NCBI RefSeq assembly: GCF_003076755.1
Contig: NZ_QDKM01000012.1
Location: 1-64,000 of the forward strand
DNA length: 64,000 nucleotides
Direction: 5' to 3'
Source: Pararhodobacter oceanensis
GTDB lineage: Bacteria; Pseudomonadota; Alphaproteobacteria; Rhodobacterales; Rhodobacteraceae
Part shown: positions 16,173-24,978 of the stretch, piece by piece
Numbering within the stretch: position 1 is the first letter of the stretch
Layout of the letters: each line of letters starts with the position of its first letter
Notes under the pieces: generated by a model
What the model saw: only the letters and a program-made list of their open reading frames with translations
What the model was told of the DNA's origin: nothing
Databases searched by the model: none
Program-made: the position numbers and the translations under genes

Positions 16173-17095
16173 GCGCGACGCAGACCTTGCAAGATATCGG
16201 ACGGCTGGCCCTATCATGGCTGGCCGTTTGCGCTGCGGCCTTCGTGCTGTTGCGGCTGATGCCGGGCGATCCAGTCGAGGTGTTTCTGGCGCATGTGAAC
16301 ATCCAGTCGGGGCCGGATATCGCCGCCGAATATCGCGCGCAATGGGGGCTTGACCGCTCGATCGGCGCGCAATTCCTGCGCTGGCTGCTGGGTTTTGTCA
16401 CGCTGGATTGGGGCGTTTCATTTGAGACGGGCCGGTCGGTGGCCGCAGAGTTTTCTGCGAGATTGCCCTATTCCATGGCCATCGGTTTCGGCGGGATGGC
16501 GCTGGCGGTGTGTTTGGGCTTTATGCTCGGGTTTTATGCCGCACATCGTCATGGTGGATGGGCGGACCGCGGGTCGCGTCTTTTGGCCGTGGCGGGGCAG
16601 ACCCTGCCGGCCTTTGCCGTGGGGCTGGTGCTGTTATGGGTGCTCGGAGTGCAGCTTCGGTGGATCAACGCTTTCGGCGGTGGCGCTCTGGAGCGGATCT
16701 TGCTGCCTACGCTATTGGTCGCGTTTTTCTCCATCGGCTCGATTGCGCGGCTGACCCGCGCGGGGTTTATGGAGGTCAAGACCAGCCCCTATTACCGCAC
16801 CGCACTGGCCAAGGGACGGTCGGAAATCGCCGCGCTTTGGCATCACGGCTTTGCGGCGGGCGGGCTGACGCTGATCGCCGGACTGGCGCCCGAGCTGGCA
16901 TGGATCGTTGGCGGCACCGCGACGGCGGAAATCGTGTTCGGCGTGCCGGGCCTGTCGGAACGGGTGGTGCAAGCGGTCAACCAGCGTGATTATGCGGTGC
17001 TTCAGCCCTATATCGCCCTGGTCGCGATCTGGATCATGCTGGTGCTCAACGGTGGTCGGATGCTGCGCAAATTCTGGGATCCGAGGCTGGTATGA
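16169..17095 (+). CDS. ABC transporter permease, DppB/NikB type
   Basis: A 308-aa permease with about six transmembrane helices. The N-terminal DppB pattern is present (LRLMPGDPVEVFL at about residues 27-39), and the EAA-like cytoplasmic loop is recognisable near residues 190-215 (ARLTRAGFMEVKTSPYYRTALAKG). The start is the GTG at 16169, whose TG is part of the preceding TGA (GTGA), giving tight coupling. It would pair with the following permease. The C-terminal half contains GLAPELAWIVGGTATAEIVF, typical of the family. Confidence 0.9.
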   Translation: MSATQTLQDIGRLALSWLAVCAAAFVLLRLMPGDPVEVFLAHVNIQSGPDIAAEYRAQWGLDRSIGAQFLRWLLGFVTLDWGVSFETGRSVAAEFSARLPYSMAIGFGGMALAVCLGFMLGFYAAHRHGGWADRGSRLLAVAGQTLPAFAVGLVLLWVLGVQLRWINAFGGGALERILLPTLLVAFFSIGSIARLTRAGFMEVKTSPYYRTALAKGRSEIAALWHHGFAAGGLTLIAGLAPELAWIVGGTATAEIVFGVPGLSERVVQAVNQRDYAVLQPYIALVAIWIMLVLNGGRMLRKFWDPRLV

Positions 17096-17874
17096 AATGG
17101 GGGCTACCCTGCGCGGCTTTGGTCGCGGTTATTGCGCTGATGTTGCTCATCGGATCGGGCCGGATGGGCGACCCGCATGCGATTGATCTGGGCAACCGGC
17201 TGGCGGCGCCCTCGCTGACCCATCTGCTGGGCACCGACCATCTGGGGCGCGATCTTGCCAGCCGGGTGATCTGGGGCGCGGTGCCCTCGGTGATGGCGAT
17301 TGCCATCGTGCTGGCCGCTGGCATCGGCTTTGGTGTCACCGCCGGTGGTGTGATTGCGCTGGGCCCGCGACCGCTGCGGCAAGCGGTGTCATGGCTTGCG
17401 GAAACCGCGCTGGCGGTGCCGACGCTGGTGACGGCGCTGGTCTTGTCGGCGGCTTTCGGCGCGGGCGTCTGGAGCGTTGCGGCGGCATTGGTGGCGACGT
17501 CCTGGGCGCCCTATGCGCTGGCCAGTGCGGCGCTCTTTGATCGCGCGCGCGCCGAGCCCTATTGGCAGGCGAGCCAAGCCCTCGGCGTATCACTTCCGGC
17601 GGCGCTGCGGCGTCATATGCTGCCCAACGCCTGGCCCGCCATCGGCGCGCTGGCAGGGGCGGATGCAGGGCGCGCGGTGGTGCTGGTGGCCTCGCTGGGC
17701 TTTATCGGTTTGTCGGCGGATACCGGACGCCCGGAATGGGGGGCGATGGTGTTTGAATACCGGATGTTCCTGTTCACCGAGCCGCGTCTGGTGCTGGCGC
17801 CGATCCTCGCCTGCGCGTTGACCACGGTCTTTCTGCATGTAGGATTCGACCGGCACAGATTTGGCCCGCGATGA
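17092..17874 (+). CDS. ABC transporter permease, DppC/NikC type
   Basis: A 260-aa permease. The characteristic DppC motif HLLGTDHLGRDLASRVIWGA lies at about residues 43-62, and the EAA-like loop around residues 150-180 (YWQASQALGVSLPAALRRHM). It overlaps the upstream permease by 4 nt. No ABC ATPase gene follows. An ATG overlapping its stop (ATGA at 17871) opens a frame that ends after about 50 codons with no Walker A motif. Either the ATPase genes were lost or the permeases use ATPases encoded elsewhere. Confidence 0.88.
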   Translation: MKWGLPCAALVAVIALMLLIGSGRMGDPHAIDLGNRLAAPSLTHLLGTDHLGRDLASRVIWGAVPSVMAIAIVLAAGIGFGVTAGGVIALGPRPLRQAVSWLAETALAVPTLVTALVLSAAFGAGVWSVAAALVATSWAPYALASAALFDRARAEPYWQASQALGVSLPAALRRHMLPNAWPAIGALAGADAGRAVVLVASLGFIGLSADTGRPEWGAMVFEYRMFLFTEPRLVLAPILACALTTVFLHVGFDRHRFGPR

Positions 17875-17955
17875 TACGCGGCTTCGGGGCTGCTGGGCCA
17901 TTGGCGGTTGGAACGGCCGGCACCGGCATGGCGAGGCTTCATGGGAGCGTCAGGC

Positions 17956-18243
17956 TCAATCTTGCGGGAGTTTATTCACCGTCATCGTCGCGTGGCCGGA
18001 CAAGGTGTTTTGCTTGAAGGCTTGCAAATGCTCAGTGGCAAGATGGTCGCGCCAGTGATCGACGCTTTCCCAGACCTCGTAGATCAGGCTGGCCCTCGCG
18101 TCCTGCTCATGACGGTAAATATCATAGCGCAGGCACCCCGGCTCCTGTCGTGTGGGCGCCGCCAGCCTCTCGATTTCGGCGCGCACATACTCCTCATGGC
18201 CGGGTTTAGCGAGGATCCGGGCGACAACGATGAATTCAGCCAT
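17956..18243 (-). CDS. Antibiotic-biosynthesis-monooxygenase (ABM) domain protein
   Basis: A 95-aa ferredoxin-like alpha+beta protein. The N-terminal strand AEFIVVARILAKPGHEE, the helix, and the central pattern EPGCLRYDIYRHEQDA followed by YEVWESVDHWRDHLATEH are diagnostic of ABM/YgiN/LsrG-type proteins. Members include quinol monooxygenases and LsrG, which processes phosphorylated AI-2. It is the last gene of the sugar/polyol operon; its start overlaps the stop of the GMC oxidoreductase gene by 8 nt. Given the LsrF- and LsrK-like genes in the same operon, an LsrG-like role is possible but unproven. Confidence 0.85.
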   Translation of the reverse strand: MAEFIVVARILAKPGHEEYVRAEIERLAAPTRQEPGCLRYDIYRHEQDARASLIYEVWESVDHWRDHLATEHLQAFKQNTLSGHATMTVNKLPQD

Positions 18244-19867
18244 TAGCTTGCTCCAATATCATATCTGCGGCTTTCTCGGCGATCATCACCACCGGCGAGG
18301 CGGTATTGCCCGAGACAATCCGTGGCATGATCGAAGCGTCAACCACGCGCAAGCCCTGCAACCCGTGCACCCTTAGATCACTACCCACCACCGCGTCCAT
18401 GTCATTGCCCATTTTGCAAGTGCCCACCGGATGAAAGATGGTGGTCGCAATATTGCCGGCCTGTTCCAGCAATGCGGCATCGGTTTGGTGTTCCGGCCCC
18501 GGCAGGATTTCATCAGGGGCATAGGGCGCGAGCGCCGCCGCCGTCATGATCTGGCGGGTCTGTTTGATCGCCGCAACCGCAATGCGTTTGTCGCTTTCCG
18601 TGGACAGGTAATTCAGCCGGATATCTGGCTGATCCGCGCCCTGTCGCGAGGTGGCGTGGCAACTGCCGATGCTTTCCGGGCGCAGATTGCAAACCGAGAC
18701 GGTGATCGCCGGAAACGAATGCAGCGGGTCGCCCAAACGGTCGGTGGAGAGGGGCTGCACATGATATTCCAGATCCGGCGTCGCCAGTGATGGATCGGAT
18801 TTGGTGAACATGCCGAACTGGCTGGGCGCCATCGACATCGGCCCGCTTTGCACCGCCAGATATTGCAACCCGATCCGCGCCTTGCCGAATAGCGAATTGG
18901 CTTGGGTGTTCAGGGTTTTCGCGTTTTTCACCCGATGCACGGTGCGGATTTGCAGGTGGTCTTGCAGGTTTTCACCTACACCGCGCATCTCATGCAGGGG
19001 GGTGATACCCAACCCGGCGATCAGATCGGGCTGGCCGATGCCCGACAGTTCCAGCAGTTTCGGCGAGTTGATCGCGCCCGCAGCCAGCAGCACCTCGGCC
19101 TGCGCTCGGGCGGTGTAAGTCCGGCCCTTGCGGGTGAACTCGACGCCGGTCACGGTTTTGCCCTCCAGCGTCAGACGCTCGGTCAGGGCATGGGTCAAGA
19201 CCCGCAGGTTGGGGCGTTTCAGGGCCGGGCGCAGAAACCCGCTGGCGGTGCTCCAGCGAATGCCATGCCTTTGATTGACCTCGAAAAACCCCGAACCCTC
19301 GTTATTGCCGTCGTTGAAATCATCGCGCGGCTCGATGCCGAATTCTCGGGCGCCCGCCTGCACCGCGCGCAGGATGTCCCAACGCAACCGTTGCTTGGAG
19401 ACCTTCCATTCGCCGCCGGATTTGTGCATCGCGCTGTCGCCCGCGTGATGGTCCTCGGATTTGAGGAAATAGGGCAGCACATCGTCCCAGCCCCAGCCGG
19501 TATTGCCCAACTGCCGCCAGTGGTCATAATCCGCCGCCTGACCGCGCATATATATCATCCCGTTGACCGATGAGCAGCCGCCCAGAACCTTGCCGCGCGG
19601 ATAGGTCAGAGAGCGCCCGTTCAACCCCGGTTCGGCGGCGGTTTTCATCATCCAGTCGGTGCGCGGATTGCCGATGCAATATAGATATCCGACCGGAATC
19701 TTGACCCAGTGATAGGCATCCGAACCCCCGGCCTCGAGCAGCAGGACGCGGGTTTTCGGGTTTTTCGTCAGACGGTTGGCGAGCACACATCCGGCGGTGC
19801 CGGCGCCGATGATGATATAGTCATAGGTTCCGTCCAGTGTCCGGGGTTTCTGCATCGTCGGTTCCAT
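18236..19867 (-). CDS. GMC-family FAD-dependent oxidoreductase (choline-dehydrogenase-like)
   Basis: A 543-aa GMC oxidoreductase. The FAD-binding dinucleotide motif YIIIGAGTAGCVLANRL is at about residues 17-33. GMC signature 1 lies near residues 85-105 (PRGKVLGGCSSVNGMIYMRG) and signature 2 at about residue 265 (GAINSPKLLELSGIG). The catalytic His is in FHPVGTCKMG and the partner Asn in SGNTASP. It oxidises a primary or secondary alcohol, passing electrons to quinone or oxygen. No signal peptide is seen. In this operon it may oxidise the polyol or an aldehyde-derived product. A second start (residue 5) is possible. Confidence 0.9.
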   Translation of the reverse strand: MEPTMQKPRTLDGTYDYIIIGAGTAGCVLANRLTKNPKTRVLLLEAGGSDAYHWVKIPVGYLYCIGNPRTDWMMKTAAEPGLNGRSLTYPRGKVLGGCSSVNGMIYMRGQAADYDHWRQLGNTGWGWDDVLPYFLKSEDHHAGDSAMHKSGGEWKVSKQRLRWDILRAVQAGAREFGIEPRDDFNDGNNEGSGFFEVNQRHGIRWSTASGFLRPALKRPNLRVLTHALTERLTLEGKTVTGVEFTRKGRTYTARAQAEVLLAAGAINSPKLLELSGIGQPDLIAGLGITPLHEMRGVGENLQDHLQIRTVHRVKNAKTLNTQANSLFGKARIGLQYLAVQSGPMSMAPSQFGMFTKSDPSLATPDLEYHVQPLSTDRLGDPLHSFPAITVSVCNLRPESIGSCHATSRQGADQPDIRLNYLSTESDKRIAVAAIKQTRQIMTAAALAPYAPDEILPGPEHQTDAALLEQAGNIATTIFHPVGTCKMGNDMDAVVGSDLRVHGLQGLRVVDASIMPRIVSGNTASPVVMIAEKAADMILEQANG

Positions 19868-19871
19868 GCGT

Positions 19872-21368
19872 TCAGGTCTTGGCCCAGAAACCGCGCATCA
19901 TCTCGGTCAGGGCAAGATAGGTGTGATAGCGGGCGTCGTAATGTGCCTTAGTCGCGGGGTCGGGCAGCAAACGCTGGCTGACACGGGTCATTGCCGCGAT
20001 CCCGGCCTCGTAATCCGCAAAGATCCCGACGCCCACCGCCGCCCCGATTGCCGCGCCCAAGGCGCCGGTCTCGCGGGCTTCGGCGACGGTGATCGGCACA
20101 CCCAGCCCATCGGCGAAGATCTGCGGCCAATGCGGGCTACGTGCGCCACCGCCAGAGAGCGTAGCGCGGTCCATATGCACCCCGGCCTGTGCCAGAACCT
20201 CGATATGGCGGCGATGTTCGAACATCACCCCTTCAAAGATTGCGCGCAGCATATGGCCCTCGGAATGCCAGCCCGCCAGACCATAGAATCCGGCGCGAAA
20301 CTCGGCCCCTTGCCGCGAGCCATAGAGGAAGGGATGAAAGAACGGATCATCCGGCGCCGGATCGACACCGGCGACCAGCGCGTTGCACTGGCCGAAGGGG
20401 TCGTCGTGATGCTGGCCGCGTTCGACAAACTCGCGCACATACCATTCCAGATTGGCCGCCGAGGTGGCGCTGGATTCGATGTTGACGAAGCGCTTCGGCC
20501 CAAAGCCCGAGGCCATGAACACACGCTCATCCGAGACCGGCGCATCCGAGAACACCTGATTGATGCTCCAGCTTCCGACAATGATCGAGGCGTCGCCCTT
20601 GGCGCCCGCGCCCGAGCCCAGCGCAGAGGAGATCACGTCGAAATAACCGGCGATAACCGGCGTGCCCGCGGCCAATCCGGTGCAGGCGCTGGCTTCGGGG
20701 GTGATATGACCCGCAATCGCCGCCGGATCGAGCAGCTTCGGCAACAGCGGCGCCGCGTCGCGCAACCCGTAAAGGGCCAGAAGTTCGTCACTGTAAGTGC
20801 AATCCGGCATCGCCGTCAGGCCACAGCCCGACATATCCGAGATATCGCTGAACCTCTCACCGGTCAGCTTGAAGCCGATGAAATCCTTGCACAATAACGC
20901 GGCGCCGGTGCTTTGGTAGATCTCGGGCCGGTGGCGTTTGATCCATGCCAATAGCACCGGTGTTTGCGAGGGCCAAGGGCGTTGCCGACAGATATCATAA
21001 AGCGCCGCCCCGTGTTCCGCGTCGAGCTCTGCCGCCAGATCCGCGCCGCGCGTATCCAGACTTTGGATGCCGAGCAGCGGCGTGCCGGTCTTGTCGAGCA
21101 AATAGAGCCCGTTGCCATGTCCGGCGCAGCCAATCGCGGCGATCTCTTCGGGCGCGATCCCGGCCTGCGCGATACAGCCGCGGATGGCCGTTTGCGCATT
21201 GGCCCATAGCTCGTTGAGATCGCGCTCCACCTGTCCTGCGGCGGGGGAGGAGGATTGCCCGTCAATCGCATGCAGGGCGATCTGGCGGCCGGTCAGGTCG
21301 AAAAGCACCGCCTTGATCACTGTGTTGCCGGCATCGAGCCCCAGCAGATATTTTTGCGCATCAGCCAC
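19872..21368 (-). CDS. FGGY-family carbohydrate kinase (LyxK/EryA-like)
   Basis: A 498-aa FGGY kinase. The N-terminal phosphate-binding loop GLDAGNTVIKAVLFDLTG is at about residues 8-25. Further matches to L-xylulose kinase LyxK are visible: the segment SATSAANLEWYVREF, and FLYGSRQGAEFRAGFYGL preceding an IFEGV helix. The C-terminal ATP site SGGGARSPHWPQIFAD is present. It phosphorylates a ketose or polyol. I chose the GTG at 21368, which overlaps the aldolase stop by 8 nt; an upstream start at 21407 would intrude further into the aldolase gene. Erythritol kinase EryA and LsrK are family alternatives. Confidence 0.85.
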   Translation of the reverse strand: MADAQKYLLGLDAGNTVIKAVLFDLTGRQIALHAIDGQSSSPAAGQVERDLNELWANAQTAIRGCIAQAGIAPEEIAAIGCAGHGNGLYLLDKTGTPLLGIQSLDTRGADLAAELDAEHGAALYDICRQRPWPSQTPVLLAWIKRHRPEIYQSTGAALLCKDFIGFKLTGERFSDISDMSGCGLTAMPDCTYSDELLALYGLRDAAPLLPKLLDPAAIAGHITPEASACTGLAAGTPVIAGYFDVISSALGSGAGAKGDASIIVGSWSINQVFSDAPVSDERVFMASGFGPKRFVNIESSATSAANLEWYVREFVERGQHHDDPFGQCNALVAGVDPAPDDPFFHPFLYGSRQGAEFRAGFYGLAGWHSEGHMLRAIFEGVMFEHRRHIEVLAQAGVHMDRATLSGGGARSPHWPQIFADGLGVPITVAEARETGALGAAIGAAVGVGIFADYEAGIAAMTRVSQRLLPDPATKAHYDARYHTYLALTEMMRGFWAKT

Positions 21369-22203
21369 GGTTGTAAATGTCCCAAGCCTCTTCGCCGCTG
21401 GCGCCATTGTGGATCAGTGCCATCAGCGCCGCGACCACCGCTTTGGGGTTGTCGTGCTGATAGATATTGCGACCGTAGACCATGCCTTTTGCGCCCTGCG
21501 CGATGATCGCCGCCGATTTCATCAACACCGTCTTGAGGTCCTCCTTGCCGCCGCCGCGCACCAGCACCGGCACGCGGGCGGCCTCGACCACACGGTGGAA
21601 ATCTTCGGGGTTTTCGGTGGGATCGGCCTTGATGATATCGGCGCCCATCTCGCTGGCCAGCCGGGTCAGGGTGACGATCTTTTCGGCGTTGCCATCGACC
21701 TGATAGCCGCCGCGCACATCATTGGGCAGCATCACCAGCGGTTCGATCATCAGCGGCATGCCGTATTTCTGGCAGGCAGCGCGCACACGGCTGATGTTCT
21801 CCACGCATTGACGGAACAGATCCGGCTCATCGGGCAGCATGAACAGATTGACCACCACACAGGCGGCGTCCATTTCCAAGGCGCCGATGATCGGCTCGTC
21901 GGCGTTTTGCAGCAGCGACCACATCACCTTGTGGCGCTGGTCGTTATAGGGATTGCCCATGTCGATGCGCATCACCAAAGCTGGTTTGTCTTTTTCCGGG
22001 CGGCTTTGCAGCAAATCCGCCTGACCATAGGCGCATTGGATCGCATCGGGGCGGGCGGCGATCAATGTGTCCATCACCTTGGGCATATTCTCCAAACCCA
22101 CCATAAAACTGGGCTCGTTGCAGACGCCGTGATCAATCGCCACGTCAAGGCAACCGCCATTGGTGAACATCCGGTTCATCCGGGCTTTGGGGCTTAAGCG
22201 CAT
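21361..22203 (-). CDS. Class I DeoC/LacD/LsrF-type aldolase
   Basis: A 280-aa TIM-barrel aldolase of the DhnA/FbaB/LsrF group. The opening GCLDVAIDHGV at about residues 17-27 is the family's first strand, and the Schiff-base lysine is most likely in GADIIKADPTENPEDF near residue 190. The phosphate-binding loops VLVRGGGKED and AKGMVYGRNIYQH follow. It would cleave or rearrange a phosphorylated sugar, producing DHAP or acetyl units depending on subfamily. Its start overlaps the EryB/GlpD-like gene's stop by 10 nt, so it acts with that dehydrogenase and the kinase. Confidence 0.85.
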   Translation of the reverse strand: MRLSPKARMNRMFTNGGCLDVAIDHGVCNEPSFMVGLENMPKVMDTLIAARPDAIQCAYGQADLLQSRPEKDKPALVMRIDMGNPYNDQRHKVMWSLLQNADEPIIGALEMDAACVVVNLFMLPDEPDLFRQCVENISRVRAACQKYGMPLMIEPLVMLPNDVRGGYQVDGNAEKIVTLTRLASEMGADIIKADPTENPEDFHRVVEAARVPVLVRGGGKEDLKTVLMKSAAIIAQGAKGMVYGRNIYQHDNPKAVVAALMALIHNGASGEEAWDIYNRG

Positions 22204-23924
22204 GTGGGTATCCTCTTGTCGGTTCGCTGTTGCAGCATATCCAAGGATACGCCGTGAAAATCTCGCAAGTCATCCATCAGGGCTTGCTGTTCGGAAAGGG
22301 TGTGTTCTTGCGTCCAGCCGAGTTCTGCCGCCAGCACTGCTGCGATGCGGGTGATCAGCGCCGTCGAGATCTGGCCGGTGATCGCCAGATCGGTGCGCCG
22401 CATCACCAGATCGGCTATCGTGACCACATGCTCGCGGGTGGCGAGAAAAGCGATTTCCGCAGCGGTATAAAGGCAGCCGGAGGCCAGCGGCTGATCGTCA
22501 CCGCGTGCCGCGCAATAGGCCAGAACCGTGCGGGCGTTGCTGCCATAATGGGCGACCAGATGAAGCGCGCGGGTGCTGGTGATGGCGAAGTCTCGACATA
22601 GCTCCTGCTGCAGGTCATCCGCGCCAGAGGTAAATCCGGCACCGCCGCCAATGGCCATATCCCGTGTGCCGGTCTTGCGGCTGTGGCCCAATTCCTTGAG
22701 CACCTCGTCGGCGGTCTGTTCGGCAAAGGCACGAAAGGTCGTCCATTTGCCGCCCACCATGCAAAATTGCGGCACCTGACCCTCCAGCCGCATCGTGTGA
22801 TGCCCGCGCGAAATGCGTCCGGTAAAATCATGGTCACTTTTCGGCAAGGGCCGGATGCCGCTGTAGCTAAAGACAATCTGCTCCGGCGAGACCGCGACGT
22901 CGGGGAAAACCCGGCGCAGCGAGGCCAGAATATAGTCGCGTTCCTCTGGCTCGCAGCGCACCCGCTTTGTCTGTTCAACGCGAATATCGGTGGAGCCGGC
23001 CAGCACATTCCCCAGATAGGGAAAGACAATGCAGATCCGGCCATCGTCATTCTCGAAATAGATCATCTGGCCGTTGAGTGCCTGCAGCAAATCGGCATTA
23101 TCGAGGATCAGATGCGAGCCTTTGGTGCCCGAGACCAACCGGCCCGCGCTGTTCGGGCTCGGGGCCAACTGGCCAATCGTTTCATCCAGCCACGCGCCGG
23201 TGGCATTGACCAGAACCTTGGTGGTGACCGGAAGTATCTCGCCGCTGCGCAGATCGGCAAGCTGATATCCGTTGGCCACTGGCGAAAGCTCGGCATAGTT
23301 GAGCGCCACCGAGGTCGGGCTGGCGAGGGCCGTGTCTTGCACAAGTTCCAGCCCCAGCCTTTCGGGGTGGCTGATCCAGGCGTCGTAATAGGTGGCCGAA
23401 TACCGCAGGTCGTCGGTCAATTGCGGCCAGATCGCCTTGGTCGCTTTGGCGCTGCGAAACTGGTGCCGCGGCAGAAGCCGGCGCTTGCGCGTCACCCAAT
23501 CATAGAGCGACAGGCCCAGCTTGATCGGCAAAGCGCCGCGGCTGGCGGGTTTGCCCGAGCGCCCGATGAATGACATCATCGCATTCAGCGTGCCGGAAAA
23601 CATCGAGGTGACCGGCACCGTGGTGGCGAGTGGCCGGACGAAATGCGGGGCGTTTCTGAGCAGGGCATCACGCTCGGCCAGCGACTCGCGGACCAGATCA
23701 AACTCGCCGTTCTCCAAATAGCGCAACCCGCCGTGGATCATCCGCGATGGGGCCGCACTGCACCCCGAGCAGAAATCACCGCGCTCAACCAAGAGCACCC
23801 GCAGACCTTGCAACGCGAGTTCGCGGTAAACGCCGATACCATTGATACCGCCGCCCACGACGACAACATCAAAGCTGCCGTTTGCGGATAGCGATGCCAG
23901 ACTGGTGTCTCGTGGTGAGGGCAT
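22194..23924 (-). CDS. FAD-dependent glycerol-3-phosphate dehydrogenase family protein (EryB/GlpD-like)
   Basis: A 576-aa DAO-family flavoprotein. The FAD motif VVVGGGINGIGVYRELALQG lies near residues 20-39 and is followed by CSAAPSRMIHGGLRYLENGE at about 55-74. In family terms this sequence is closer to EryB, erythritol-4-phosphate dehydrogenase, than to housekeeping GlpD. The conserved GlpD segment YSGIRPLP is present, and the C-terminal helical domain is retained. It oxidises a polyol phosphate and reduces quinone at the membrane. I chose ATG 23924 because GGAGA lies 7 nt upstream. The adjacent FGGY kinase would make its substrate. Confidence 0.85.
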   Translation of the reverse strand: MPSPRDTSLASLSANGSFDVVVVGGGINGIGVYRELALQGLRVLLVERGDFCSGCSAAPSRMIHGGLRYLENGEFDLVRESLAERDALLRNAPHFVRPLATTVPVTSMFSGTLNAMMSFIGRSGKPASRGALPIKLGLSLYDWVTRKRRLLPRHQFRSAKATKAIWPQLTDDLRYSATYYDAWISHPERLGLELVQDTALASPTSVALNYAELSPVANGYQLADLRSGEILPVTTKVLVNATGAWLDETIGQLAPSPNSAGRLVSGTKGSHLILDNADLLQALNGQMIYFENDDGRICIVFPYLGNVLAGSTDIRVEQTKRVRCEPEERDYILASLRRVFPDVAVSPEQIVFSYSGIRPLPKSDHDFTGRISRGHHTMRLEGQVPQFCMVGGKWTTFRAFAEQTADEVLKELGHSRKTGTRDMAIGGGAGFTSGADDLQQELCRDFAITSTRALHLVAHYGSNARTVLAYCAARGDDQPLASGCLYTAAEIAFLATREHVVTIADLVMRRTDLAITGQISTALITRIAAVLAAELGWTQEHTLSEQQALMDDLRDFHGVSLDMLQQRTDKRIPTCA

Positions 23925-23982
23925 TGGGTCTCCATGCACCAAAGATGGCTTTGGCGTTCATGCGGGCGGATCGGGCGACAGA

Positions 23983-24978
23983 TTATCCGTCGAGGTTTTG
24001 CAGATGCCTTTGGGCAGCGCTGCTGATCGCGGCGATATCTGCGCCAGACAGGCGCAGACGCCCGGCCTTGGCGTTTTCGCGCGCCTGATCGGCATTGCGT
24101 GCGCCGCAGAGTGAAAAGGTGATGCCGGGTTGCTGCACCGTCCAAGCGATGACCAGTTGCGCCAGCGTCGCGTTATGGGATTCGGCAATCGGCGCGATCT
24201 GATCCATCAAGGCTTTGACCTTCTGCCGGTTCGCGGCGGAAAATCTGGGGTTGTCCTTGCGCTGATCGTCGCCGTCGAACGTGCGGCCCGGTGTCATCTT
24301 GCCCGACAGCAGCCCCAGCGCCAGCGATGAATAACTGAGCGCGGAAATCCCCTGTCTGGTGGTCACCGGCAGTAGCGTCGTCTCGATCTCGCGTTTGACC
24401 ATGCTGTATTCTTCTTGAACCGCGTCAAGCTGGCCCGCCGCCACATAGGCTTCAATATCCGCGACACTGGTATTGCTGGCCCCGATTGAGCGGATTTTGC
24501 CTTGCGTCTTCAGGGTCTCCAGCGCCTCCATCGTTTCGTCGATCGAGGTCGTCGGGTCCTGCCAATGGGTGATGTAGTGGTCGATATATTCGGTGCCCAG
24601 CCGTTTGAGGCTCTGCTCAAGCTCGTAGATAATCGCGTCTTTGCCCAGATAGCGATGCACCGGCTTGCCGTCATAATCAAAGAAGTGATTGCCCTTCTGG
24701 CAGTGCCAGACCAGCCCGCATTTGGTCGCCAGAACCACCTGATCGCGCCGCCCCTTGATCGCTTTGCCGACGATCTCCTCGGCGGTGCCCTGACCATAGG
24801 CCGGGGCGGTGTCGATCAGCGTGATACCCTCGTCAATCGAGGTCTGGATCGCGGCAATCGAGCGGCTTTCATCCGTGCCGCCCCACATCCAGCCGCCAAT
24901 TGCCCAAGTGCCCAAACCGATCACCGAGGCCTCGATCCCACTGGCCCCGATTGGGCGTGTTAGCATGTCATGCGTCAT
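23983..24978 (-). CDS. Aldo/keto reductase
   Basis: A 331-aa AKR. Catalytic residues appear in canonical places: Asp and Tyr in TLIDTAPAYGQGTAEEIVG (about residues 48-66), Lys in VLATKCGL, and His in YIDHYITHWQDP. The NADPH-binding tail includes SLCGARNADQ. It reduces an aldehyde or ketone, or oxidises the reverse substrate, within the polyol operon. The ATG at 24978 is preceded by AAAGG and overlaps the SorC regulator gene by 11 nt, so it is coupled. The exact substrate is unknown. Confidence 0.9.
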   Translation of the reverse strand: MTHDMLTRPIGASGIEASVIGLGTWAIGGWMWGGTDESRSIAAIQTSIDEGITLIDTAPAYGQGTAEEIVGKAIKGRRDQVVLATKCGLVWHCQKGNHFFDYDGKPVHRYLGKDAIIYELEQSLKRLGTEYIDHYITHWQDPTTSIDETMEALETLKTQGKIRSIGASNTSVADIEAYVAAGQLDAVQEEYSMVKREIETTLLPVTTRQGISALSYSSLALGLLSGKMTPGRTFDGDDQRKDNPRFSAANRQKVKALMDQIAPIAESHNATLAQLVIAWTVQQPGITFSLCGARNADQARENAKAGRLRLSGADIAAISSAAQRHLQNLDG

